Below, piece by piece: positions 18,152 to 26,613 of a stretch of 64,000 nucleotides of DNA. The notes below the pieces were generated by a model. That model had not been told where the DNA came from. It did not search any database and saw only the letters and a program-made list of their open reading frames with translations. This stretch comes from an uncultured Flavobacteriales bacterium (GTDB taxonomy: Bacteria > Bacteroidota > Bacteroidia > Flavobacteriales_D > Sanyastnellaceae), in contig CALSMK010000008.1 in assembly GCA_943787435.1 (NCBI GenBank), forward strand, positions 92,399 to 156,398, in the 5' to 3' direction. The position numbers and the translations under genes are program-made. Positions within the stretch are counted from its first letter, which is position 1. Each line of letters begins with the position of its first letter.

Positions 18152-19132
18152 ATGGTCCGACATGCCCCATTCTTTTTATTGCTGGGCCTGCTTTTGCTCC
18201 CCTCGGCCTCCCACGCCCAGTTTGGCAACCGCGCCACAGGAAAGGCCATCGGGTGGGTAGAGGCCCCGAAAGGGCAGGGCAAGTGGTATGTCCATTGGGG
18301 GTACCACAGGGCGGAATATGGCCGGACACAGCTGCGCCTGATCGGTCCAGGCATCGACCTGACTTTTCATGACCTGAAGGCCACGGACATGCCAGCGCCT
18401 TTCGACCCCAAGGTTCACTTGAATCCAGCGGCATTCACCATTCCTCAGTTCAATGCACGAATTGGACGGCGCATCAAAGAATGCTCCACATACCCCGGGG
18501 CGCTATGGATCAGCGCGGGTTGGGACCACCTGAAATACAAAGTCCCCCATGCCATTCATTCCGTCAGTGGAAACATCCAGGGTGCAACCTATGATCAGGC
18601 TCCCTTTGACTGGGCATGGCGCGATTACAACTTTGAGCACTCCGACGGCATGAACTTCATTCGCTTGGCCGCAGAACGGGATTGGACCTTTGGAAAGGCC
18701 GCACGCACGCGGCAAACCTGGGACACCGCCAACCAGAAATTCCGATGGGGAATTCAAACGGCCGCGAGTTTGGGGGTGGTGCTCTGTGCAACGGATGTGC
18801 GTTGGGAAGGCGTTCGAACCAAGCATTACTGGCACATCAGTGGCTGGGGCGTCAGTGCCAGCACAGGCCTTTGGCTCCAATGGGGGCGTTTGCGTGCGAT
18901 GGGACGCATTCAAGCCGGTGGAATCAACATCTCAAACAGCCGATTCTTGGCCTCTCGAGACTTGAGTGGAGAAACCCCCATTGCAGAAGGCACTGAAGCC
19001 CTTTTGCTGGATGCAAGCTCTGCCCGACACGCCATGACCTTTCTCGAAAAAGGCGTCACCCTCGCCTACACGTTTGGACGAAAAGGCGGCACGGGTTCCG
19101 ATGAGCGAATCCAAATCTCACCTTCGCGCTGA
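18152..19132 (+). CDS. Exported beta-barrel-like protein, Bacteroidota-specific
   Basis: About 326 residues from the ATG at 18152, chosen because it starts a signal peptide (MVRHAPFFLLLGLLLLPSAS, then HAQ). The frame is open upstream but overlaps yraN on the other strand. The mature protein has alternating amphipathic strands (WYVHWGYHRAEYGRTQLRL, LTFHDLKATDMPAPF, FTIPQFNARIGRRI), suggestive of an outer-membrane beta barrel. The phrases HDLKA, IPQFNARIG and EHSDGMNFIRL recall a conserved Bacteroidota hypothetical family, from memory. No enzymatic motif is visible. Confidence 0.75.
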   Translation: MVRHAPFFLLLGLLLLPSASHAQFGNRATGKAIGWVEAPKGQGKWYVHWGYHRAEYGRTQLRLIGPGIDLTFHDLKATDMPAPFDPKVHLNPAAFTIPQFNARIGRRIKECSTYPGALWISAGWDHLKYKVPHAIHSVSGNIQGATYDQAPFDWAWRDYNFEHSDGMNFIRLAAERDWTFGKAARTRQTWDTANQKFRWGIQTAASLGVVLCATDVRWEGVRTKHYWHISGWGVSASTGLWLQWGRLRAMGRIQAGGINISNSRFLASRDLSGETPIAEGTEALLLDASSARHAMTFLEKGVTLAYTFGRKGGTGSDERIQISPSR

Positions 19133-19142
19133 ACACCCTGCG

Positions 19143-19150
19143 TATCTTCG
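19143..19150 (+). promoter_or_regulatory. Promoter -7 box for the RluB-like gene
   Basis: TATCTTCG, a TAnnTTTG variant, 20 bases before the ATG at 19170. Confidence 0.5.
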
Positions 19151-19169
19151 CCGGTGACCCTTTGAAACC

Positions 19170-20156
19170 ATGTCCGACAGTCCCCGTTCCCGCAAGCCTA
19201 AGCGCACTGGCCGCTCGGAAGATCCAAGCCGGCGCAAGTCAGAAGGGTCTGGACCCGAAAAGCGGGGCTTCGGCACGCGCAAATCGCTGTCAGACAAGCC
19301 CAAAGAAGATTCGCGTCCAACCCGCGGAAAAGGCAAGACACACGGCAAAGACAATCCGTTTGCAAAAGGAGGAGGCAACGACAGGAGACCCGGAGGCCGT
19401 CCCCAAAAGCCCAAGAAGCGCCCTCCATTGAAGGACCTCGATGCGCCCTTGAGGCTGAACAAGTTCATTGCGAACTCAGGGGTTTGTGTGAGGCGTCAAG
19501 CTGATCTTTTGATCACCGCCGGTGCCGTCACCGTCAATGGAGAGGTGGTCACCGCACTGGGCTCTAAGGTTCACGCCACGGATGAAGTGGTGGTGGAGGG
19601 CCAGCGCATCAAGCCAGAAAAAAAGCACTACCTGCTGCTCAACAAGCCCAAAAACTTCTTGGGGACTGCAGGAGACAAGCAAGGAAGGCGGACCGTGATG
19701 GACTTGGTCAAAAATGCCACCCGAGAGGTGCTCTTTCCCGTCGACAAGATGGAGCGAATGGACACCGGCCTGCTGCTGTTCACCAACGATCCGGAAATGT
19801 CAGAGCGCCTGCGCGCCCACGGAACCAAAATCCGCCAACTCTTTCATGTGACCCTCCGTCAAAAAATGCGCTCCGAGCATTTGGTGGCCATGACTGAAGG
19901 GGTGGAAACCGAGTCGGGGTACATCAAAGCTTCTTCTGCAGAATTCGTAGACGAGAGCAAGAGCCCAAAAGAAATTGGGGTAGAAATGCACTCCAACAGG
20001 CCCAAGGCATTGGCCAAAATGCTGGAACATCTGGGCTATGATGTAGAGCGCATTGACCGCACCATCTTGGGTCCCTTAACCAAGCGAGACCTTCCGCGCG
20101 GACATTGGCGCTTGCTGGACCGCGAAGAGCTCAACTTGCTCCGAATGACCCTATAA
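19170..20156 (+). CDS. RluB/RsuA-family pseudouridine synthase homologue with altered active site
   Basis: 328 residues. Residues 1-90 are a disordered, Lys/Arg/Gly-rich tail common in Bacteroidota members. An S4 RNA-binding domain follows (LRLNKFIANSGVCVRRQADLLI), then the RsuA-type catalytic fold (LLLNKPKN; TGLLLFTND; FHVTL). The usual catalytic motif GRLD is here DKME (residues 192-195), so the essential Asp is Glu195, and the KxYxV motif is RQLFHV with Phe in place of Tyr. Family members isomerise a uridine in rRNA; this copy may bind RNA without catalysis. The reading frame is otherwise intact. It precedes the mannosyltransferase by 20 bases. Confidence 0.85.
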   Translation: MSDSPRSRKPKRTGRSEDPSRRKSEGSGPEKRGFGTRKSLSDKPKEDSRPTRGKGKTHGKDNPFAKGGGNDRRPGGRPQKPKKRPPLKDLDAPLRLNKFIANSGVCVRRQADLLITAGAVTVNGEVVTALGSKVHATDEVVVEGQRIKPEKKHYLLLNKPKNFLGTAGDKQGRRTVMDLVKNATREVLFPVDKMERMDTGLLLFTNDPEMSERLRAHGTKIRQLFHVTLRQKMRSEHLVAMTEGVETESGYIKASSAEFVDESKSPKEIGVEMHSNRPKALAKMLEHLGYDVERIDRTILGPLTKRDLPRGHWRLLDREELNLLRMTL

Positions 20157-20176
20157 ACTCCCTGAATCCACAGACC

Positions 20177-20926
20177 GTGTCAGACAGCCTTGTCATCATA
20201 CCCACCTACAACGAAAAGGAGAACATCTCCAAAATGTTGGACACCGTGATGTCGCTGAACCCTTCGAGGGGTGAGGCCTTTGACGTTTTGGTGGTGGACG
20301 ATGGTTCGCCGGATGGGACGGGAGATTTGGTGAGAGAAGCCCAAGCCGCTTATCCCAATCGAATTCACCTCCTGGAACGGTCCGGCAAGCTGGGCTTGGG
20401 AACCGCTTACATCGCTGGATTCAAATGGGGGCTGTCCAAAGGATACGACTACCTGTTTGAAATGGACGCCGACTTTAGCCACAACCCCAAGGATCTGGAG
20501 CGCCTCAGAGAGGCGTGCATGGACGGAGCGGGTGTGGCTGTGGGATCTCGCTACACCAAAGGCGGCGCAGTTTCCAATTGGCCCTGGCACCGCATTGCCA
20601 TGAGCTATGGCGCTTCTCTCTACGTGAACACCATCCTCGGGTTGGGCGTCAAAGACCCCACCGCAGGGTTCAAGTGCTACCAAGCCAAAACCTTACGGAC
20701 CATTCGTTTGGACGCCATCCATTTCATTGGATACGCGTTTCAAATCGAGATGAAATACAACGCCAAAAGGCTCGGATTCTCCATCGCAGAAGTGCCCATC
20801 ACCTTTGTTGATCGCGAACTGGGAACCTCCAAAATGAGCCTGAACATTTTCCGGGAAGCCTTTGTAGGCGTGCTGCAAATGCGGCGCTTTGACATTCGGC
20901 CAGCGGAAGGAACCGCTAAAGCATGA
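20177..20926 (+). CDS. Polyprenol monophosphomannose synthase-like GT2 glycosyltransferase
   Basis: 249 residues from a GTG at 20177; homology starts immediately (SDSLVIIPTYNEKENI), and the longer frame overlaps the previous gene. GT-A fold of family 2: PTYNEKENI, the nucleotide-sugar site VVDDGSPDGTGD, metal-binding FEMDADFSHNP, and acceptor region VGSRYTKGG. It lacks the membrane domain of eukaryotic-like fused forms. It should transfer a sugar, probably mannose, from GDP-mannose to a polyprenyl phosphate at the inner face of the membrane. The stop overlaps the dihydroorotase start by four bases. Sugar specificity is by family only. Confidence 0.9.
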   Translation: MSDSLVIIPTYNEKENISKMLDTVMSLNPSRGEAFDVLVVDDGSPDGTGDLVREAQAAYPNRIHLLERSGKLGLGTAYIAGFKWGLSKGYDYLFEMDADFSHNPKDLERLREACMDGAGVAVGSRYTKGGAVSNWPWHRIAMSYGASLYVNTILGLGVKDPTAGFKCYQAKTLRTIRLDAIHFIGYAFQIEMKYNAKRLGFSIAEVPITFVDRELGTSKMSLNIFREAFVGVLQMRRFDIRPAEGTAKA

Positions 20927-22302
20927 GCCACCTTTTCGCAGGCGCCACCTTGGTGCATGAAGGCCAGATTGAAACCGGTGACCTTCTCGTTGAAGGCGGC
21001 ACAATTCAAGCCATCGGTCCTGACCTCAAGTCCCATTCCGACCCGGCCATTGCTTCGGCCGCTCGTTCAGCCACGCTTCACAACTGTGAAGGTCTGCACC
21101 TGCTTCCTGGACTGATCGACGATCAAGTTCACTTCAGGGAGCCGGGGTTGACCCACAAGGCTGAAATCGCAACAGAATCGCGCGCGGCCGTTGCCGGTGG
21201 CATCACCTCCTTCATGGAAATGCCGAATACGGTCCCGCAATCCCTGACACAGGGCTTGCTCCAAGAGAAGTACAACCGCGCAGAGCAAGTCAGTCCAGCC
21301 AATTACAGCTTCTTCATGGGCGCCTCCAATGGCAACTTAGATGAAGTGCTCAAAACCGACCCCAAGCGGGTTTGTGGCGTGAAAGTGTTCATGGGCAGTT
21401 CCACCGGAGACATGCTCGTTGACGACGCCACTGTGCTCGAAGGCATCTTCAAGGAGTGTCCGATGCTGATCGCCACCCACTGCGAGGACGAGGCGACGAT
21501 CCGAGCCAATGCCGCTGCCGCCCGCGAGCAGTTTGGGGAAGAGGTGCCCATGGGGCAACACCCCTTGATTCGAAGTGCTGAGGCCTGCTACAGAAGTTCG
21601 TCTCGCGCAGTAGAACTGGCCGCCAAAACAGGGGCTCGGCTTCACGTTCTTCACATTTCCACTGCCCGCGAATTGTCGCTGTTCAACGGCGCCTTGCCTT
21701 TGTCCGAAAAGCGCATCACAGCCGAGGCCTGCACCCATCACCTTTGGTTCACCGATGCTGACTACGCCCAACGGGGCTCCCATATCAAATGGAACCCCGC
21801 GGTCAAAACGGAGGAAGACCGCACTGCCATTCGCGAAGCATTGAAGCCCGGAGGCGCCATTGATGTTTTGGCCACCGATCACGCACCGCACACCGCTTCG
21901 GAAAAGGCCAACTCCTATTGGAGCGCCCCTTCTGGAGGGCCTTTGGTTCAGCACACCTTGTCGGCCTTGTATGAAGGGGTATCACAGGGCTGGCTCAACC
22001 TCACCGACATTCCCCGTTTGACCGCCCATCGGGTGGCCGAACTGTTCAACATCCCCAACCGCGGCTTCTTGAGGCCCGGTTACGCCGCCGACTTCGTTTT
22101 GGTGAACCCCGCATCGACATGGACCGTAGGACCAGAAGGCATCTTGAGCAAATGTGGTTGGTCCCCTTTTATGGGAGACACCTTTTCCGCTCAAGTGGCG
22201 GGAACTTGGGTCAACGGCATTCAAGTGTGGGACGGCGAGAACATATTGGAACCGGAAGACGGTCAGTCTCCGGCAGGTCAGCGCTTGACTTTTGACAGAT
22301 GA
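20923..22302 (+). CDS. pyrC: Dihydroorotase
   Basis: 459 residues. Amidohydrolase with LLPGLIDDQVHFREPGLTHK (metal-binding H-x-R in place of the more common HxH, as QVHFREPG), MEMPNT, GVKVFMGSSTG (position of the usual carboxylated Lys), THCEDE, HVLHIST and ATDHAPHT. It closes carbamoyl aspartate to dihydroorotate in pyrimidine synthesis. The start overlaps the glycosyltransferase stop (ATGA) and the stop overlaps the DUF4296 start, so the three genes are translationally coupled, an arrangement I recall in flavobacteria. Confidence 0.93.
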   Translation: MSHLFAGATLVHEGQIETGDLLVEGGTIQAIGPDLKSHSDPAIASAARSATLHNCEGLHLLPGLIDDQVHFREPGLTHKAEIATESRAAVAGGITSFMEMPNTVPQSLTQGLLQEKYNRAEQVSPANYSFFMGASNGNLDEVLKTDPKRVCGVKVFMGSSTGDMLVDDATVLEGIFKECPMLIATHCEDEATIRANAAAAREQFGEEVPMGQHPLIRSAEACYRSSSRAVELAAKTGARLHVLHISTARELSLFNGALPLSEKRITAEACTHHLWFTDADYAQRGSHIKWNPAVKTEEDRTAIREALKPGGAIDVLATDHAPHTASEKANSYWSAPSGGPLVQHTLSALYEGVSQGWLNLTDIPRLTAHRVAELFNIPNRGFLRPGYAADFVLVNPASTWTVGPEGILSKCGWSPFMGDTFSAQVAGTWVNGIQVWDGENILEPEDGQSPAGQRLTFDR

Positions 22303-22658
22303 GGGTCAGTGTGCTTCTCTTGGTCTTGGCCACAGCGTCTTTTTCGGGCTGTGATTCAAGGGCCAAGCTCGACGTCCCCGAGTCGCCCAAGGACATGGTC
22401 GCCCGGCCGCAGTTTGTTCAAATTCACGCCCAGCTTCAGCTTCTCGAAGCGGCGCATCGACAGCACATGCTCAAAGGCGACCGGCAACGCAGTCGGGCCC
22501 TTCACCGGGAGAGAATCTTAAAGGAAGCCGGCGTCACGGACTCCGCCTTTATGGCCACCTATGATTGGTGGTACAATCAACCCGAAGCCCTTCCTGGCCT
22601 GCTCGAAGAGGTCCAATCTCACTTGGACTCATTGGCCAGAACCAGCGAGTGGAACTGA
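22299..22658 (+). CDS. DUF4296 lipoprotein
   Basis: 119 residues with a lipoprotein signal (MRVSVLLLVLATASFSGC). The mature helical part (ILKEAGVTDSAFMATYDWWYNQPE then LLEEVQSHLDSL) matches the DUF4296 pattern, a short Bacteroidota-only family usually found next to dihydroorotase, as here. Function unknown. It overlaps pyrC by four bases and ends three bases before the convergent epimerase gene. Confidence 0.85.
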   Translation: MRVSVLLLVLATASFSGCDSRAKLDVPESPKDMVARPQFVQIHAQLQLLEAAHRQHMLKGDRQRSRALHRERILKEAGVTDSAFMATYDWWYNQPEALPGLLEEVQSHLDSLARTSEWN

Positions 22659-22661
22659 GGC

Positions 22662-23732
22662 TCACGACAGGCTCGACGTGGTCTCCTTCACCACTTCCCG
22701 AATGGGCGTAAACGCAAACTCTGGAAGCGCCCTGCGCAATTTAGATGTGTCGTATCGGTGCTGACGTCGGGTGTTTCGCGCCAAATCCTTCGTGAGGATG
22801 GGAGGCTTTCTCGACAACACAGACCAAACACTGGCCAACCTCCACCCCAACTCGAGCATCCAGTTTTCCAGCACCTTGGATGGCGGCTCCACACCCATTC
22901 CTTCGGCGACCCACCCCATTAAGTCTCGGTAGGTGACGTTCTCAGAACTGACCACAAACCGTTCGCCAAGGATGCCTTTTTGACCCGCATCTGCAGCCGC
23001 GTCCAGCGCAGAACAGACCGCAATCAAATCCTCTGCCCCCACAAAACCATTGCCGCCTGCAGGGTGGTATTTGCGCCCTTGGGCCGCCCTTCGGTACACC
23101 ATCCCCGAGCTCTCCTCGTAGCGTGCATCGCCCAAAATGATGGTGGGGTTGACCACAATCAATTCCAGCCCTTCGGCCATGCCACGCCACGCCTCCATTT
23201 CTGCAGCATGCTTGCTCACCCCGTATGGAGAGGCCCCTGCTCCGTCTGCCCAATCCGAGCCTTCGGTCACCGTCAAGTCGATCGCCCCTTCTCCAACATG
23301 AGATCTGCCCAACGCCGCCACGCTGGACATGTGCATCAGTCGCTTCACCCCTGACGCCAGCGCAGCATTGACCACATTGGCCGTGCCCTTCTCATTGACC
23401 GTCTTCAAGGCCGCTTCATCTCCGGGCTTGAAACTCACCCGACCGGCCGCGTGAAAAACCCGATCGCACCCTTCCATGGCCTCTTTCAAAGCCAAGGTGT
23501 CGCTCAAATCAGCTTCTCTCCACTCCAAAGTGCGCCACGCCTCTTCAAACTTTGACCCCAGTTTGTCCCGAAGAAAAACCTGGACCCGCTCTACATTGCT
23601 GCCCTCCCTTCGCAGCGCCACTGTGGGCATCCCGCGTTCCAAGCGCCAAGCCAATCGGTACATTCCTACCAGGCCTGTGGCGCCCGTGATCAACTCAACC
23701 GAAGGGCCATGGCCCTGAATGTGTTCAGACAT
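22662..23732 (-). CDS. NAD-dependent epimerase/dehydratase family protein
   Basis: 356 residues. Extended short-chain dehydrogenase: GATGLVG nucleotide-binding motif near residue 17, DRVFHAAGRVSF, MSSVAALG with the active-site Ser, and YGVSKHAAE (YxxxK) near residue 177. Substrate is not evident from sequence. It is convergent with the DUF4296 gene and divergent from uvrC. In related bacteria I recall an epimerase of this type next to DUF4296, which supports a stable neighbourhood. Confidence 0.88.
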   Translation of the reverse strand: MSEHIQGHGPSVELITGATGLVGMYRLAWRLERGMPTVALRREGSNVERVQVFLRDKLGSKFEEAWRTLEWREADLSDTLALKEAMEGCDRVFHAAGRVSFKPGDEAALKTVNEKGTANVVNAALASGVKRLMHMSSVAALGRSHVGEGAIDLTVTEGSDWADGAGASPYGVSKHAAEMEAWRGMAEGLELIVVNPTIILGDARYEESSGMVYRRAAQGRKYHPAGGNGFVGAEDLIAVCSALDAAADAGQKGILGERFVVSSENVTYRDLMGWVAEGMGVEPPSKVLENWMLELGWRLASVWSVLSRKPPILTKDLARNTRRQHRYDTSKLRRALPEFAFTPIREVVKETTSSLS

Positions 23733-23770
23733 TGACGCCGAAGGTAACTTTCACCCATCTTCTCTGCCCC

Positions 23771-25576
23771 GTGGAAGCCTCACCTCACATCCAACGCATT
23801 CTTCAGCGACTGCCAGACCGCCCTGGAGTTTACCAGCACTATGATGCAGAGGGGAAGCTGCTGTACATCGGCAAGGCCAAGAGCCTCAAAAAACGGGTGG
23901 CGAGTTACTTCAACAAGAAGACCTATGAGAATGGAAAGACCCGCCTTCTCGTTCAAAAAATCGCCGACGTTCGATTCATCGTGGTGGAAACAGAGGTGGA
24001 TGCTCTCCTGCTCGAAAACAGCCTGATCAAGGAGCACCAGCCGCGCTACAACATCGAACTCAAGGACGACAAGACCTACCCCTCCATCGTCATTCGAAAA
24101 GAAAGGTTCCCCCGGGTGCACACCACGAGAAACGTCATCAAAAACGGCTCAGAATACTTTGGTCCATACGCCTCGGTCAAGACCATGCACGCTGTCTTGA
24201 ACATCGCACGGAACCTGCATCCAATCAGGAACTGCAAATACGACCTGAGCCAGAAAAACATTGACGCCGGGAAGTTCAGGACATGCCTGGAATATGACAT
24301 GGGCAATTGCAAAGCGCCATGTGTAGGCAAGCAATCCTTGGAAGATTACGACGCCGGTGTAGAGGCCATCCGTGAAATTCTGCGGGGCAACATCAAAAAC
24401 TTGATTCGCACCGCAGATCTGGCCATGAAAGAAGCCTCATCCAGGTTTGAGTTTGAGGAAGCCGAGGCCCACAAGCGCAAAAAACTGGCCCTCGAAAAGT
24501 TCCAAGCCAAGAGCACTGTGGTGAACCAAAACATCCACAATGTCGAGGTCTATTCTGTGGTCAGTGATCCTTCTGCTGGATATGTCAACTACATGAAAAT
24601 CATGGACGGAAGCATCGTCCATGGCCAAACCATCGAGTTGAGAAAGCGCCTGGACGAGTCCGACCAAGAGCTGCTGGAGTATGGCATCTTGGAGTTTCGA
24701 AATCGATCACAATTGCACAGCGCAGAGGTGTTCACCAACATTGAAGTGCGCCCCATCATCGAGGGCGTCAAATGGCACGTGCCCTTGCGTGGCGACAAAA
24801 AACGCCTGATCGAGTTGTCCGAGCGCAATGCCAAGTACACCATGCTCGACCGGCGCAAACAACAGGAACAAGTGGACCCTGAAGCTGCCCAAATGCGCAT
24901 CATGGAAACCCTCAAAAAGGACCTCCACCTCAAGGAATTGCCCGTCCACATTGAGTGCTTTGACAACTCCAACACCCAAGGCACCAACCCCGCTTCAGCA
25001 TGCGTGGTGTTCAAGCGGGCCAAGCCTGCCAAATCCGACTACCGGAAGTTCAACATCAAAACCGTACAAGGCCCGGATGATTTTGCGTCCATGGCAGAAG
25101 TGGTTCACCGCCGTTACAAAAGGCTCGTGGACGAGGGAGAGCCGCTTCCACAGCTCATCATTGTGGATGGAGGAAAAGGACAATTGTCGAGTGCTGTGGG
25201 TGCCCTTGAGCAGCTCAATTTGATGGGGAAAGTGGCCATCATTGGCATCGCGAAACGCTTGGAGGAACTCTACTTTCCTGGGGACAGCATTCCCCTTCAT
25301 TTGGACAAAAGGTCGGAGTCTCTCAAGCTGATTCAGCGCATGCGAGATGAGGCACACCGGTTTTCACTGGCCCATCACCGCAAACGCAGAAGCGCCGCCG
25401 CATTGCACAGCGCCTTGGATGACATACCAGGAATTGGCCCGGCCACCCGGCAAAAACTCATGGACGCTTTTGGAACGGCTGACGCCGTCAAAAAGGCCAA
25501 GGAAGAAGCCTTGCTGAAGGTGGTGTCGCTCAAAGTCGCTCAGGCCATCCGGCTCTGGGCTTCAGAGTTAGACTAA
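23771..25576 (+). CDS. uvrC: Excinuclease ABC subunit C
   Basis: About 601 residues from a GTG at 23771; homology begins at HIQRILQRLPDRPGVYQHYD. A TTG at 23732 would add 13 residues without support. Domains in order: GIY-YIG nuclease (PGVYQHYD, KLLYIGKAKSLKKRV), Cys-containing region (CKYDLSQK, GNCKAPC), UVR motif (FEFEEAEAHKRKKLAL), the RNase H-like C-terminal nuclease (ECFDNSNTQGTNPASACVVF, LIIVDGGKGQL), and a helix-hairpin-helix end (LDDIPGIGPATRQKL). It makes both incisions in nucleotide excision repair with UvrA and UvrB, which are not in this window. Confidence 0.96.
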   Translation: MEASPHIQRILQRLPDRPGVYQHYDAEGKLLYIGKAKSLKKRVASYFNKKTYENGKTRLLVQKIADVRFIVVETEVDALLLENSLIKEHQPRYNIELKDDKTYPSIVIRKERFPRVHTTRNVIKNGSEYFGPYASVKTMHAVLNIARNLHPIRNCKYDLSQKNIDAGKFRTCLEYDMGNCKAPCVGKQSLEDYDAGVEAIREILRGNIKNLIRTADLAMKEASSRFEFEEAEAHKRKKLALEKFQAKSTVVNQNIHNVEVYSVVSDPSAGYVNYMKIMDGSIVHGQTIELRKRLDESDQELLEYGILEFRNRSQLHSAEVFTNIEVRPIIEGVKWHVPLRGDKKRLIELSERNAKYTMLDRRKQQEQVDPEAAQMRIMETLKKDLHLKELPVHIECFDNSNTQGTNPASACVVFKRAKPAKSDYRKFNIKTVQGPDDFASMAEVVHRRYKRLVDEGEPLPQLIIVDGGKGQLSSAVGALEQLNLMGKVAIIGIAKRLEELYFPGDSIPLHLDKRSESLKLIQRMRDEAHRFSLAHHRKRRSAAALHSALDDIPGIGPATRQKLMDAFGTADAVKKAKEEALLKVVSLKVAQAIRLWASELD

Positions 25577-25611
25577 AGCAAAAACGAAAGGCAGAGCCCT
25601 GAACTTGGGAA

Positions 25612-26574
25612 TCAATGCGCCTGAATCCACCTTCTGGTGACGAGGTGATTTCGCGTGGCAATGGTCACCAGAAAAGCACCCGAATGGACGTCAAAAAAAG
25701 CGTGCCTCGTGGTGCCCTCGGGCAAGGTCTCCGTATGCAATGGACGACCCAAGATGTCGAGCAGGGAAACTTCGGCTGTGTGGGCCAATGGCTGGTCAAA
25801 TCGAAGTTCAGCTCCACCTTCCCTGGGCACCAAATGAAAGTCAAACGCATCGTGCTCAATACCCGATACAGACACTGCACCAGGCAATCGGAACACGTCG
25901 TCTGCCAAGTTGTAGCATACAAGAACCGCCTCTCCGTCTTCTCCGTGGTTGATGAAACCCTCGGCCACTGAAAGCTGGTTGTAGAACCCCAAAACATCCG
26001 CTTCGACATCCAAAATCATCACCCCGTTTTCGATCGAAGCCACCACATCCATCTCTCCAGCTTGGTGGTTGTCATCCCCCAAGGCGTGAACTTGGTGAAT
26101 CTCACTCCCGTTGGGGCCAGAATCTCCTTCCAAAGCCACAAAAATGTACCCGGCTGACCAGCCCCAATGCATGCTGGGAACTTGGGGCGCAAGAGGGTGA
26201 TCTTGTGGCCACGTCACTGGGTCACTATGGTTGTTTTCCGGGTCTATCCCCACTTTGAACTTCAATCCTTCAACCGACTCCACACCGGAAACCAGACCCA
26301 ATGGATGAACCTCATCCACGAACGCGTCTGCCAGCACGTAAGCCCCATTCAACGGTGTCTCTTGGCCACCATCATGAACCACTGACATGTCGCTGAGGTA
26401 GTACTCCAAACGGTCAATGTTGACCAACTCGCCCAAAGGGGTCACCAACATTGTGGATGCATCAAATTCTGCTTGACCCGCTTTGTGATCAATGCGCAAT
26501 CCAATGGTGGTTTGAGCAAAACCACCCGCCGCTGCGCACAAAAAAGAGAAAAAAGCAAGCAAACGAATACGCAT
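25612..26574 (-). CDS. MbnP-like exported protein with T9SS type A C-terminus
   Basis: 320 residues with a Sec signal peptide ending GGFAQ. The core matches the MbnP-like family, proteins often linked with copper handling: LEYYLSDMSVVHDGG, DPENNHSDPVTWPQDHPLAPQ, and PSMHWGWSAGYIFVALEGD. The last 75 residues (VSLLDILGRPLHTETLPEGT to TRNHLVTRRWIQAH) look like the T9SS type A sorting domain, so it is secreted to the surface. The metal link is by family and is not proven here; no di-haem peroxidase partner, the usual neighbour, is present. Confidence 0.85.
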   Translation of the reverse strand: MRIRLLAFFSFLCAAAGGFAQTTIGLRIDHKAGQAEFDASTMLVTPLGELVNIDRLEYYLSDMSVVHDGGQETPLNGAYVLADAFVDEVHPLGLVSGVESVEGLKFKVGIDPENNHSDPVTWPQDHPLAPQVPSMHWGWSAGYIFVALEGDSGPNGSEIHQVHALGDDNHQAGEMDVVASIENGVMILDVEADVLGFYNQLSVAEGFINHGEDGEAVLVCYNLADDVFRLPGAVSVSGIEHDAFDFHLVPREGGAELRFDQPLAHTAEVSLLDILGRPLHTETLPEGTTRHAFFDVHSGAFLVTIATRNHLVTRRWIQAH

Positions 26575-26601
26575 ACGGTAAGATAAGAATTTTCAGCGGA
26601 T

Positions 26602-26609
26602 TAGTTTTG
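26602..26609 (+). promoter_or_regulatory. Promoter -7 box for thiL, near-leaderless
   Basis: TAGTTTTG fits TAnnTTTG exactly and ends four bases before the thiL ATG. The predicted start of transcription is within about two bases of the start codon. Confidence 0.55.
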
Positions 26610-26613
26610 CCCA

